A stretch of DNA of 37,829 nucleotides from Paludibacteraceae bacterium (GCA_017480285.1 JAFVAX010000056.1:1-37829); one strand, 5' to 3'. Counted from the first letter of the stretch, positions 22,385 through 31,904 are shown. Notes: generated by a model not told the origin, from the sequence alone. Numbers and translations: made by a program.

Positions 22385-23739
22385 TAATAAAAAGAACCTC
22401 AACAGTGAAGCAGTCTAACTTCCAACAGCGTAGCGCTCCAACTTCCAACAGCGCAAGCGATTTACTATGGATTCCCTCCCTATATTTTGCGGAGGGAGTT
22501 CCTTATTTTATAGTAAACAACATTTCCGTTGTTATGCTCTCACAGATGGGAGTGAGCAACGGGCAGATGTCGCTTTTTACCTCGCTCTTGTATCTGCCAT
22601 GGTTTATCAAACCGCTTTGGAGTCCGTTTGTGGACATTCTGAAACAGAAACGTTGGTGGATACTGTCAATGCAAATGCTTATGGCAGTAGCCTTTGGCTT
22701 ATTGGCATTCAGCATACCCCACCCCACACTTGAACAAATAAGTTCGGGCAATACACCAATATCTCTCTTTTGGCTTTCGCTCATCTTATTTATTGTTGTG
22801 GCTTTTGCATCTGCCACACACGATATAGCAGCCGACGGATACTATATGCTGGCGCTTGATAAAACTCGTCAGGCAGGGTATGTAGGCTTCCGAAGTGTGT
22901 TCTACCGTCTGTCAAATGTTTTTTGCAACTCACTGCTAATCTACATTGTAGGCGTATTAGAGAGCCGAAATGTGTCAATTCCCACAGCGTGGAAAATAAT
23001 CATTTTGGCAATGGCGGGACTATTCGGTATCTTGGCATTATATCATACCTTCACCTTACCGAAAGTGGAAAAAGTAGCGTCAGTAACGGCTACAGCGAAA
23101 GAAGTGCTCCGTGAGTTTCTACGCACTATCACCACTTTCTTCAAAACAGCGCATATAGGTCTTGCCATACTCTTTATGTTGCTTTACCGCTTGCCCGAAG
23201 CATTTATGCTCAAGCTTGCTCAACCTTTCCTCATAGGTAAGCAAGAAACGGGCGGACTTGCCCTCTCGTTGGAACAATACGGTATCATCTACGGCTTGGC
23301 AGGTGTTGTGTGCTTGCTCGTTGGCGGAATAGTCGGTGGCATATACATAGCAAAAAAAGGTCTTAGCCGCTCACTCTGGCCGATGGCTCTGGCGCTGACC
23401 GTACCTTGCATAGGATATGTATATCTAAGTGCGTTCCACCCTACAAACTTATATCTTATTGCCGTCATAATAGGTATCGAACAACTTGGCTATGGCTTTG
23501 GTTTTACTGCATATATGCTTTATATGATGCATTTTGCTGATGGTGAGTTCAAGACTTCGCACTACGCCATCTGCACGGCATTTATGGCACTCAGTATGAT
23601 GCTTCCCGGGTTTGTGGCAGGTTATATTCAAGAAGCACTCGGCTACACCCTATTCTTCTGGTTTGTAATGGTTTGTTGTTCAGCCACACTTGTTGTTACA
23701 TATTTAGTCAGAAAACAGCTATGCAAAGAAGAACAATAA
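22381..23739 (+). CDS. AmpG-like MFS permease
   Basis: A 452-residue inner-membrane transporter with about 12 helices. The first helix WIPSLYFAEGVPYFIVNNIS, then SLLYLPWFIKPLWSPFVD and ATHDIAADGYYM, match the AmpG group, which imports muropeptides (anhydromuropeptides) for wall recycling; Bacteroidales have several such permeases with other possible cargo. The first about 28 residues before LLWIPSL are polar and come from a DNA repeat, so they are probably not functional. The start overlaps the apbE stop (ATGA), and its 3' end overlaps susC by 19 bases, placing it in one transcript with them. Confidence 0.82.
   Translation: MIIKRTSTVKQSNFQQRSAPTSNSASDLLWIPSLYFAEGVPYFIVNNISVVMLSQMGVSNGQMSLFTSLLYLPWFIKPLWSPFVDILKQKRWWILSMQMLMAVAFGLLAFSIPHPTLEQISSGNTPISLFWLSLILFIVVAFASATHDIAADGYYMLALDKTRQAGYVGFRSVFYRLSNVFCNSLLIYIVGVLESRNVSIPTAWKIIILAMAGLFGILALYHTFTLPKVEKVASVTATAKEVLREFLRTITTFFKTAHIGLAILFMLLYRLPEAFMLKLAQPFLIGKQETGGLALSLEQYGIIYGLAGVVCLLVGGIVGGIYIAKKGLSRSLWPMALALTVPCIGYVYLSAFHPTNLYLIAVIIGIEQLGYGFGFTAYMLYMMHFADGEFKTSHYAICTAFMALSMMLPGFVAGYIQEALGYTLFFWFVMVCCSATLVVTYLVRKQLCKEEQ
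22417..22453. repeat. 14-bp direct repeat at the 5' end of the MFS gene
   Basis: AACTTCCAACAGCG occurs at 22417-22430 and 22440-22453 (23 bp apart), creating the polar extension of the permease. The second copy runs into CAAGCG, resembling the CGCTTGCG ends of the repeat at 3351-3392 read in reverse. Confidence 0.55.
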
Positions 23740-26348
23740 TCATACTTCTTCTTTTCTTATCGCTAACATTGTTTTCTCAAGAGCAGAATGACTCTACTTA
23801 TCTTGACAATAAAACAAATGTAATCGATGCCGATAAGATTAACAAAGGACATAACCGTTCTGTTCTTGATGTGCTCAACGGTCAGTCTGCAGGTTTGAGC
23901 ATAGGCAATCGCTCTAACAACGAAGCCATGCTTTCTTCTGTCCGTTTGCGTGGAACAACATCGCTTACAGGTGGAAACGAACCATTGGTCATCATTGACG
24001 GAGCATACTCTGACCTTCGCACATTAAGCACCATCTATCCTGCTGATATTGCTACATTTAACATCCTTAAAGACGCATCCGAAACAGCACAATACGGTTC
24101 ACGCGGAGCAGCCGGTGTTATCGAAGTAACAACAAAAGCGTCAATCGAAGGTAAGTTTCACATCATGTACAACGGAGAAGTAGGTTTCTCAAAATCTTAC
24201 AAGACGCTACAAATGCTTTCTGCCGACAAATACAGAAACTTCCTAACGGCAAACGGCTACGACTTTGTAGATAAACTGTATAATACTGATTTTCAAAATG
24301 CTATACTCAGAACGGGTTTTGTGCAGAACCATCATATAGCCTTCGGAGGCGGAGCTAAAAGCACTTCTTATCGTGCCTCTATAGGCTATCAACAGGAAAA
24401 CGCAATCGTCAAAGGTATTGGCGATAAGACTTTTACCGCAAAGTTGGACATTATTCAAAAAGCCTTTAATAATCTGTTGCAGATAGATTTAGGTGTGTTT
24501 GGCAGTTCGCAACTCAAAAACCTCATAGCTGACGAACAGAAGCTATTTTATTCTTCCACCGCCTTCAACCCTACTTTTCCGAAAGAAAAAGTTAATGGTG
24601 CATACTTGCAATATACCGACGCAAGCCAAATCAACCACCCCCTCTCACTACTTGATATTGACAAAGACCTCAACAACCTGCATTTCAACACGCACCTGAA
24701 ACTACACTTTAACCTACCGCTTGGATTTGCTTTAACGGGCTATGCGTCATATTCTTTCAGCGTTTTAGGACAAGCAGAATTTTATCCTACAACAGTTTAT
24801 AGCCATGGCAAGATAAGCCGTTCGTCAAACCGTTCACAATCATGGCTCACCAACCTTGCTCTTACCTACAAACACGAGTGGAACGGACATACGCTTGACG
24901 CTAAAGTTCTTACCGAATGGCAGGAGGAACATTCAAACGGCTTTTATGTAACAACTACAAACCTAAGCAGTAATAACTTCAGCTACAACAACATAGCCGT
25001 TGGTAGTACACTTTTGTGGAGCGGTACAGGTTCTACACAAAACATACAAGCCCTGCTTTCTTTTACCGGACGAATGGCATACGACTACAAAAACCGCTAT
25101 TCACTGACTCTCACACTTCGCACTGACGCATCGTCGCTTGTCGGCAAAAGTCATAGATGGGGACTTTTCCCATCGGCTTCGGCTTCTTGGAACATCAAAA
25201 ATGAGAGTTTCTTGAAAGAGGTCAAATGGCTGTCAGCCTTGAAGATACAAGCCAACATAGGTCGGACAGGAAATCTTGGTGGCATAACGGCTTATCAAAC
25301 CAAGCAACTGTACGAACCTATCGGCATTGTGGAGCACAACAGCGTACCAACCGTAGTTATGGGTATCACTCACAATGCCAACGAAGACCTCCGACGAGAG
25401 ATTTCACTTAACGCCGGTTGCGGAATGCAAATAGGCTTCATAAAGCAACGATTCGTGCTTTCCTTCGACTATTATCATACACATATCTCTGATATGCTCT
25501 ATTCATACAAAGTACCCGAACCGCCATTTGTATATAATCGTCTGCTTGCCAACCTCGGCAAAATGGAAAACGAAGGTATTGAAATGGGCATCGCTTGCGC
25601 TATCGTGGAGAAAAAAGACTGGAACTTCAATCTTAATGTCAATCTGGCATGGCAGAGAAACAAACTGCTCTCACTTAGCGGTACATACAAGGGATATAAT
25701 CTTACCACACCCGATGTACAAGGCATTGCCGCAATGAACGGAGCCGGTATGCACGGAGGCAACGATGTTACCTATCAAATTATCGGACAACCGCTTGGAG
25801 TATTCTATCTGCCACACTGCAACGGACTCAAAAAAGCAACAGACGGCACCTATTCATACGACATTACAGACGACAAATATATCGCCGGACAAGCTATGCC
25901 CAAAGTTATGATGGGGGCAAACATAAGCCTAAGATATAAATGGCTTGATCTGAGCATACAAATAAACGGTGCCTTCGGTCATAAGATTTACAATGGTACT
26001 GCCCTTGCTTACAACAATTTAGGCAACCTTCCCTTCTATAATGTGCTCGACAAAGCCACTGAAAAGAACATCAACGATCAGGTTGTCAGCGACTACTACC
26101 TTGAGCGTGGCGACTACGCCAACATCGACTATCTCACACTTGGTTTTAATGTCCCGCTGAAAGAGAACTCAAAAGTAAGACAAATACGAATGTCCTTATC
26201 TGTTAATAATCTATGCACACTGACAAGTTATTCAGGTCTGACTCCTCTTGTCAACAGTTCGGTCATGAACTCTACACTCGGTCTTGACGATAAACGCAGT
26301 TATCCGCTATACAGAACTTATACTTTCGCTTTCAGTATTATTCTCTAA
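23721..26348 (+). CDS. SusC-like TonB-dependent outer-membrane transporter, short form
   Basis: An 876-residue barrel transporter that would take up a TonB-energised nutrient (glycan or peptide) passed by SusD. The signal peptide is residues 1-19 (LLLFLSLTLFSQ). The plug begins directly (SVLDVLNGQSAGLSIGNRSN, then VRLRGTTSLTGGNEPLVIIDG with the SusC signature and YGSRGAAGVIEVTTK), and the barrel ends in YTFAFSIIL. The usual N-terminal carboxypeptidase-regulatory domain of about 90 residues is missing, which explains the short length. The ATG at 23721 lies inside the end of the MFS gene. SusD follows after 12 bases. Confidence 0.92.
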   Translation: MQRRTIIILLLFLSLTLFSQEQNDSTYLDNKTNVIDADKINKGHNRSVLDVLNGQSAGLSIGNRSNNEAMLSSVRLRGTTSLTGGNEPLVIIDGAYSDLRTLSTIYPADIATFNILKDASETAQYGSRGAAGVIEVTTKASIEGKFHIMYNGEVGFSKSYKTLQMLSADKYRNFLTANGYDFVDKLYNTDFQNAILRTGFVQNHHIAFGGGAKSTSYRASIGYQQENAIVKGIGDKTFTAKLDIIQKAFNNLLQIDLGVFGSSQLKNLIADEQKLFYSSTAFNPTFPKEKVNGAYLQYTDASQINHPLSLLDIDKDLNNLHFNTHLKLHFNLPLGFALTGYASYSFSVLGQAEFYPTTVYSHGKISRSSNRSQSWLTNLALTYKHEWNGHTLDAKVLTEWQEEHSNGFYVTTTNLSSNNFSYNNIAVGSTLLWSGTGSTQNIQALLSFTGRMAYDYKNRYSLTLTLRTDASSLVGKSHRWGLFPSASASWNIKNESFLKEVKWLSALKIQANIGRTGNLGGITAYQTKQLYEPIGIVEHNSVPTVVMGITHNANEDLRREISLNAGCGMQIGFIKQRFVLSFDYYHTHISDMLYSYKVPEPPFVYNRLLANLGKMENEGIEMGIACAIVEKKDWNFNLNVNLAWQRNKLLSLSGTYKGYNLTTPDVQGIAAMNGAGMHGGNDVTYQIIGQPLGVFYLPHCNGLKKATDGTYSYDITDDKYIAGQAMPKVMMGANISLRYKWLDLSIQINGAFGHKIYNGTALAYNNLGNLPFYNVLDKATEKNINDQVVSDYYLERGDYANIDYLTLGFNVPLKENSKVRQIRMSLSVNNLCTLTSYSGLTPLVNSSVMNSTLGLDDKRSYPLYRTYTFAFSIIL

Positions 26349-26360
26349 CAAAAACTATCA

Positions 26361-27902
26361 ATGAAAAGATTTCTATTATATATTATCGTCTTGTTGCTCG
26401 CCTCGTGTTCTGTTTTTAACGAAAAATCAGAGATGGCACTAACAGAGGACAAGATACTGACCGACTCAGTTGCCCTTGAGCGCAACCTTGTGCTTGCTAT
26501 ATACACCAAACTTGGTGGTAGTCGTTCCGGCGAAGGCCTTCAAGGCACCGACCGTGGCATCTACGACCTTAACACTTTCACTACCAACGAAGCCATCATC
26601 CCGACACGGGGAGGAGACTGGTACGACTCAGGTATCTGGCAACAACTGTTCACCCACACTTGGGACGCTGGCCACGAAGCCGTTGAAAATGCTTGGAACT
26701 ACCTATACGAGCAGATAGCCAACACAAACCGTTCGATTGACCTGCTTGAAAAATACAAAAACACAATAAGCACTCCAACATACAACCGACACCTTGCCGA
26801 ACTTAAATGCCTCAGAGCTTTGTTTTATTACTATCTGCTTGATCTGTTCGGGAATGTACCAATAGTCAGAAGCAGTACGGTTGATTTTGCTGATATTGCC
26901 CAATCGTCGCGCGCAGATGTGTTTCAGTTTGTTGTTAGCGAGTTGGAAACAAATGTGCAGTATTTAGCCTTGCAACGAAGCAACCATCCCGGGAATTATT
27001 ATGGCAGGATAACACAACCCGTCGTTTGGTTTATTCTTGCCAAACTGTGGCTCAATGCACCTATTTACACAGGAACAACCGATTATCGAAAAGTAATTGA
27101 CAACACATCAAAACTTACAGACTTCGGTTATAGACTTGAGAAAGACTACTCCGCCTGTTTCTCTGTTCATAACGAGTTTTCAACGGAGAACATATTCACT
27201 ATTCCGATGAACTCTTCTTTGTACTCAAATCTGTTTACAATACAGTTCCGCTCACTACATTACCAACACGCTGCCGCTTTAGGTTATAGTGGTGAGAACG
27301 GACCTTGTGCTACATTAGAGACCAACGAAGTTTTCGGCTATAAAACCAAATCTCTTGACAACCGTTATGCACTGAATTTCTTCTACGACACCGTGTATGT
27401 CGAAAGTTCTCAACTACTATTATCAAATGGTAAGCCACTCGTTTATTATCCCTTGGAAGTAGATTTAGACCTGACCGGTTCTGACTATATGATTACAGCC
27501 GGTGCAAGGATGAACAAATATGCATACGACCCCACTGCCCTTTCCGATGGCAAACTGCGAGAAAACGACATCGTTCTTTTCCGCTATGCCGATGCCTTGC
27601 TTATGCAGGCAGAAGCCAAAGTCAGGATGGGCTTAAGCGGACAGGATGAGTTGGACGAGATAACAAATAGAGCCGGTATGCCTTCTTGCCAAGCAACACT
27701 TGAAAACATCTATCGCGAACGCTGGCGAGAACTAATGTGGGAAGGCTGGCATCGACAAGACATGATACGATTTAATCTCTATCAACAACCTTACGCCTGC
27801 CATCAAGAAACAGATTTTGAAGCCGACCAACATACCAACATCTTTCCAATCCCCGCCCCCGTCATAACTTCAACTAAACTTACCCAAAATAAAGGATATT
27901 AA
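26361..27902 (+). CDS. SusD-like surface lipoprotein
   Basis: A 513-residue SusD/RagB partner that binds the nutrient at the cell surface. The lipobox LLASC (Cys16) follows a short signal. The helical TPR-like scaffold shows WNYLYEQIANTNRSIDLLE, then AELKCLRALFYYYLLDLFGN (the SusD hallmark), ADALLMQAEAKVRMG and ERWRELMWEGWHRQDMIRF, and the end is the typical NIFPIPAPVITST..TQNKGY. No glycoside hydrolase, sulfatase or peptidase is nearby, so the substrate cannot be inferred. Paralog genes of unknown function follow 29 bases downstream. Confidence 0.94.
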   Translation: MKRFLLYIIVLLLASCSVFNEKSEMALTEDKILTDSVALERNLVLAIYTKLGGSRSGEGLQGTDRGIYDLNTFTTNEAIIPTRGGDWYDSGIWQQLFTHTWDAGHEAVENAWNYLYEQIANTNRSIDLLEKYKNTISTPTYNRHLAELKCLRALFYYYLLDLFGNVPIVRSSTVDFADIAQSSRADVFQFVVSELETNVQYLALQRSNHPGNYYGRITQPVVWFILAKLWLNAPIYTGTTDYRKVIDNTSKLTDFGYRLEKDYSACFSVHNEFSTENIFTIPMNSSLYSNLFTIQFRSLHYQHAAALGYSGENGPCATLETNEVFGYKTKSLDNRYALNFFYDTVYVESSQLLLSNGKPLVYYPLEVDLDLTGSDYMITAGARMNKYAYDPTALSDGKLRENDIVLFRYADALLMQAEAKVRMGLSGQDELDEITNRAGMPSCQATLENIYRERWRELMWEGWHRQDMIRFNLYQQPYACHQETDFEADQHTNIFPIPAPVITSTKLTQNKGY

Positions 27903-27931
27903 ATTTGTTATTCTGTAATACCTTAACCATT

Positions 27932-29425
27932 ATGAAAACTCAAATCTTCTCTATTTTGAGTCTGTTGCTTATAGCAACACGACTCTTTGCACAAGTTGAA
28001 ATGCAGGTGCAAACTATTTCCGTACAACAGGAAATACCAGCAATTATAAAGGGCAAAGACATTAGTTTTTTTGCCTATAATGGCAACAGTTTCATTGCTT
28101 CTGCTACAAATAAAAAAGGTCATTCTAACCTTTTTTTACTTAATCAAGACTTCACAACAAAATTATTTCCTTTACCCGACGATTATAAAAAATCACAAAG
28201 TGGCTATATCTGCAAGTTTGGTAATGAGCATCTCATTTATATCAACAACAAGGGCAATTTGGAATTAGCCACAACAAACGACAATCTACAGATTTCCAAG
28301 AAAGTAAATGCAGGCAAAGCCCCTATTAGCATATACCTATTTTATAAAGATGACAGCACAACTATTCTGCTCTTAAAGTTCAAAAAATCATACGAATTTG
28401 TAAAGGTTGACCAACTGCTCAACATCGTTGCCAGACAACTTGCACCGAAAGAGTTTTCCTTTTCTGTCAAAAAAACCGATGCCCAATGGATGTATAACAA
28501 CACATTATGCACTGTCTATTATACAGATTATCAATATGTCAAATACATTGCTTTCGATTTCATCTCATTAGAACTTGTAAGTGATATACCTATATCCCAC
28601 TTACGGTACGATCGTCTTTATAATTATCCACAACGCAACATTGAAATGCTTGACATCTATCCGAATAAAACAGATGGCACATTTGCTGTTGTGGAAAGAT
28701 ATTTAGACAATTTTCCGGCCTGCATAGTAAATATATATGATATCAAAGGCAACTCTCTACAAGAAAAAAGAGTTAAATGGGAAATGGGTAAAAAAATAGC
28801 CAAAGGGACATGGCTTGATTCTCAGATATTTGAAGATGTACAAGCCTTAGACGACAATCGTATTGTTATTACTGTCTTTAGACGGCCACTTACACAAACA
28901 ACAACGGCAACAACAAACACAATCGAATACGAAAAAAACAATCTTTTGTTTTACATTGTTAGCAAAGACTCAACTCAAACTATTGATTTCGGTGAGATTG
29001 GCGATTATGATTTCTACCCCTTCTTCTTACTTTCGTTCAACGACAATGAAGCAAAAATACTTGCTTTTGAAAATAACTGTTACAACATTCTCACTGCTGA
29101 CTTAAAAACACATAAAGTATCAATTAAACCAACAGCAACCACAAACCCGGTAGCGAGAATATCGTTTTCAAATGGTAAAAACGCGAAAAGCGTAAATGCC
29201 ATGTTCAATAAATATGAAACACCATTTGGCTACATAATTGACATAATGGCTTGTCAGGGTCTTACTTTGTTTCGAAATGACCAATCTGCAAATATGCAAA
29301 ATGCCTTTATCTTCATAAGCAAAGACATGGAGAACATCAATTATTATACTTCTAATTTGAAAGCGATGCTGTCGTTTGTCATAAACTATCGCTTAAGCGA
29401 AAGCGATAACGCCAATTTTATTTAA
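27932..29425 (+). CDS. Secreted protein of unknown function, paralog A (frameshifted, shortened)
   Basis: A 497-residue exported protein (signal peptide 1-20, ending TRLFAQ) built of short beta-strand units, possibly a beta-propeller. It is a diverged paralog of the next gene: NLFLLNQDFTTKLFPLPDDY parallels TYFLLDSTLTLIKTIRLPEE, and FYIVSKDSTQTIDFGEIGDY parallels FYILSKNGVKSIDLGELDY. The match runs to about MQNAFIFISKDMEN and then stops early. The missing C-terminus continues in the next frame (see 29427-29612). A hairpin (TATCGCTT/AAGCGATA, 29387-29408) sits at the break. I chose the ATG at 27932 for the signal peptide. The SusCD link suggests a role at the cell surface; the function is unknown. 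Confidence 0.65.
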   Translation: MKTQIFSILSLLLIATRLFAQVEMQVQTISVQQEIPAIIKGKDISFFAYNGNSFIASATNKKGHSNLFLLNQDFTTKLFPLPDDYKKSQSGYICKFGNEHLIYINNKGNLELATTNDNLQISKKVNAGKAPISIYLFYKDDSTTILLLKFKKSYEFVKVDQLLNIVARQLAPKEFSFSVKKTDAQWMYNNTLCTVYYTDYQYVKYIAFDFISLELVSDIPISHLRYDRLYNYPQRNIEMLDIYPNKTDGTFAVVERYLDNFPACIVNIYDIKGNSLQEKRVKWEMGKKIAKGTWLDSQIFEDVQALDDNRIVITVFRRPLTQTTTATTNTIEYEKNNLLFYIVSKDSTQTIDFGEIGDYDFYPFFLLSFNDNEAKILAFENNCYNILTADLKTHKVSIKPTATTNPVARISFSNGKNAKSVNAMFNKYETPFGYIIDIMACQGLTLFRNDQSANMQNAFIFISKDMENINYYTSNLKAMLSFVINYRLSESDNANFI

Positions 29426-29426
29426 T

Positions 29427-29612
29427 CATAGGTATTATTCTATGGGAGAATATGCAAATTTTGCAATTAGTATCGATAAAAAAGGAGAAATGAATATCAA
29501 AGACTTGAAATGTAATTACATTCCTTTCAAAATATCAGATACTGAATATTATTTACTCAATGATGAAAAAAAGACTCTTAAATTAGATAAATTAATAGTA
29601 ACAACCCACTAA
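29427..29612 (+). pseudogene. Detached C-terminal end of paralog A
   Basis: In the frame shifted by one base relative to paralog A, the sequence reads YYSMGEYANFAISIDKKGE and then PFKISDTEYYLLNDEKK to a TAA at 29610. This mirrors the end of paralog B (FDALKVSDNEYYYLEDKEKQ). A frameshift near 29385-29425 therefore cut paralog A from its last about 60 residues. Confidence 0.6.
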
Positions 29613-29623
29613 ACCTTGCTATT

Positions 29624-31255
29624 ATGAAAACTTTTATTAAAACTTTCTTTTTGTTGTTTTGTGTAATACCGGCAACTGTTTTTTCGCAGAAACTAATCTT
29701 TCACCCCTTTGTTGACAAACCCAAAGAATACCAAAAAGGGAAAGTTATTATGCGAAGCAAATTCAATGATGAACTTATCTGCTACAATAGAGACAAAAAA
29801 AAGCGAACATATTTTTTGCTTGACAGCACACTTACATTGATTAAGACTATTCGTCTGCCTGAAGAATATAAAAAATGGAATATGACAATTCATTGCAGAC
29901 TTGGAAATAATCATATCATTAGCCTAAATAAAGGTCTTCGCAACAGGATGTTAGGTGTTATGGACGAGAATTTTAATCTTGTCAAGACTTACCCACTCGG
30001 ACGAGATTTTGCTTTCGAGTTATGCGTGTACAGCGACACAACTTATGCCTATTTCAACATCAATGGTAAGCAACTTGTAAAAATTGACAAAGACCTAAAT
30101 ATCCTTAGCCGAAACGATGACTTTCTGAATTTTTTCTCATCAGGCGGGCGAATTTGGAAAAAAGGAGAGTATCTATACATAGATAATACCCATAAGTTCT
30201 TTTATGATATGTTTAGCGGTTCTCAAAGAACTGAAGCCGGACTGCTCTTCAAGGTAAATACAAACAACTTGCAAGATATTAAAACTGTGGATATTGGCAA
30301 CGGCTCACACTTTTATGGAACAACAACTATCGGTCAATTTTATGAGACTGAATATAATAACACACACAAAATAATTGCCTCACTAAGAGATTATGAAGGA
30401 AAAATATATTGTGAGCATAAAATTGAATATACAAGCAACTATAATACCGATAATAGGCAATTTTGCGACATATTCTTCAATAAAGAAAACGACGAATATG
30501 TACTTGCCCAAATTAACCATAAATGGCAACTGACAAATAAGCAAAAAATATATGATCCTCCAACACTAATTTTTTATATTCTAAGCAAAAACGGCGTGAA
30601 ATCAATAGATTTGGGAGAATTAGATTACGACTTTTCACATCCTTTATGGCTACTTGATTACAACAACGATACAGCACATGTTCTAATAGGCGGAGATAAA
30701 CTATTCCGCCTTCAGGAAATAGACCTCAAAAATAAAACTACAAAGACCTTGATAGAAACGAAATGTGAACGAGACTTTAGCAACTATAAACTAAAACAAC
30801 TCATGCATGGCAAATATGAAAATAACATTGGTTGGTGCTTGGACATAACACAAAATTTAGGATATACAAACAAAAAAGAAAATGCAATAAACATTCAAAA
30901 TGCCATTATCTTTGTAAATAAAGACTTTAGCAGATGTGAGATAATAGATTCTGACTTTATCTACGATATTAGTCCTTTCTATACTTCATATTATGAGAAT
31001 AAATTCATTGGTGTGGATATTTATAAAGACTTTTTCTTTATTAAATGTAAGAAACAAAAGCATGATAAAGGACTTGTTGAAAGACAATTATGGTTTGTAA
31101 AAACTAATGGTTATAAACTTGACTATGCTTTAGGCCTGGATAATGTTGCTGATTATGATAGTAATTTTGACGCTTTGAAAGTATCTGATAACGAATACTA
31201 TTATTTAGAAGACAAAGAAAAACAGTTCAGACTTATAAAGTTACAGATAAAATAA
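29624..31255 (+). CDS. Secreted protein of unknown function, paralog B
   Basis: A 543-residue intact paralog of the gene before it, with a signal peptide (residues 1-21, ending ATVFSQ). It consists of repeated short strands with LGNNHIISLN, FYILSKNG and VKTNGYKLDYALGLD elements and many Tyr, Asn and Lys residues. Propeller-like proteins next to SusCD pairs are known in Bacteroidales, but I cannot assign a family. It is clearly more AT-rich than the core genes, suggesting transfer of the paralog block. A strong terminator at 31328-31361 ends the plus-strand run. Confidence 0.68.
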   Translation: MKTFIKTFFLLFCVIPATVFSQKLIFHPFVDKPKEYQKGKVIMRSKFNDELICYNRDKKKRTYFLLDSTLTLIKTIRLPEEYKKWNMTIHCRLGNNHIISLNKGLRNRMLGVMDENFNLVKTYPLGRDFAFELCVYSDTTYAYFNINGKQLVKIDKDLNILSRNDDFLNFFSSGGRIWKKGEYLYIDNTHKFFYDMFSGSQRTEAGLLFKVNTNNLQDIKTVDIGNGSHFYGTTTIGQFYETEYNNTHKIIASLRDYEGKIYCEHKIEYTSNYNTDNRQFCDIFFNKENDEYVLAQINHKWQLTNKQKIYDPPTLIFYILSKNGVKSIDLGELDYDFSHPLWLLDYNNDTAHVLIGGDKLFRLQEIDLKNKTTKTLIETKCERDFSNYKLKQLMHGKYENNIGWCLDITQNLGYTNKKENAINIQNAIIFVNKDFSRCEIIDSDFIYDISPFYTSYYENKFIGVDIYKDFFFIKCKKQKHDKGLVERQLWFVKTNGYKLDYALGLDNVADYDSNFDALKVSDNEYYYLEDKEKQFRLIKLQIK

Positions 31256-31327
31256 ACAAAATAATGTGTAAAAGAAAACTATTATATATTAAACATCCTC
31301 AAAGAACATCTGAAACTACATACAACA

Positions 31328-31361
31328 AAAAAGTGTTAAGCCTCAGGACTTAACACTTTTT
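31328..31361. terminator. Strong bidirectional terminator
   Basis: A perfect 13-bp stem (AAAAAGTGTTAAG at 31328-31340, CTTAACACTTTTT at 31349-31361) with an 8-base loop and T/A runs on both sides. It serves paralog B (plus) and rpsT (minus). Confidence 0.9.
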
Positions 31362-31399
31362 ATATATTCCGAATGATTTTTGCTTTACAAGCAGTCTTT

Positions 31400-31654
31400 T
31401 TAAGCCATTTTGTTAATCTTCAATTGAAGCGAAGATTTCAAGTTAGCAGCCTTGTTGCGATGTATAATGTTGCGTTTCGCGAGTTTATCAAGCATTGCAC
31501 TTACTTTCGGAAGCATCTTCTCTGCTTCAGCTTTGTCAGTCATAGCACGCAAATCACGCACTGCATTACGCATTGTCTTTGCATAATAACGATTATGCTC
31601 TCTACGGGTTGCCGTCTGGCGAATTCTTTTCAAAGATGATTTATGGTTTGCCAT
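31400..31654 (-). CDS. rpsT: 30S ribosomal protein S20
   Basis: An 84-residue basic protein with the family start [20 protein letters not shown] and the end [15 protein letters not shown]. It binds 16S rRNA during early 30S assembly. Length and sequence are normal. tRNA-Glu lies 127 bases upstream on the same strand; a small hairpin (CTCG/CGAG, 31726-31738) lies between, so rpsT may be read from the tRNA promoter or from one I could not define. Confidence 0.97.
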   Translation of the reverse strand: MANHKSSLKRIRQTATRREHNRYYAKTMRNAVRDLRAMTDKAEAEKMLPKVSAMLDKLAKRNIIHRNKAANLKSSLQLKINKMA

Positions 31655-31781
31655 CTTTCTTAATGTTGAATTGTTAAATTGTTAATTTTACTAATCGGAT
31701 AATTGGCTAACTAACTTAATTGATTGCTCGAAAAACGAGAAGAGGGTTGTCAATTGTAAAGAGTCAATTAGGGTTACCTCG

Positions 31782-31853
31782 TAGCCCATAGCAGAATCGA
31801 ACTGCTCTTTCAAGAATGAAAATCTTGCGTCCTAGCCGATAGACGAATGGGCC
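31782..31853 (-). tRNA. tRNA-Glu (TTC)
   Basis: Read on the minus strand it starts GGCCCATTCGTCTATCGGC, has the anticodon stem-loop CAAGA-TTTTCAT-TCTTG (anticodon TTC), the T-arm GCAGTTCGATTCTGC and the acceptor ATGGGCT-A (first pair G-U). CCA is not encoded. Confidence 0.95.
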
Positions 31854-31872
31854 ATCATTTCAAAACTGAGTG

Positions 31873-31904
31873 CAAAGATACTACTTTTTTTTTAATTATG
31901 CAAA
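31873..31904 (-). promoter_or_regulatory. Promoter for tRNA-Glu
   Basis: On the minus strand TTTG (31904-31901), 20 bases, then TATCTTTG (31880-31873), both exact, about 20 bases before the tRNA 5' end. Confidence 0.75.

Noticed and set aside
29693..29914. Minus-strand frame of 73 codons in paralog B.
   Set aside because: It is antisense to paralog B, without a promoter or domain.
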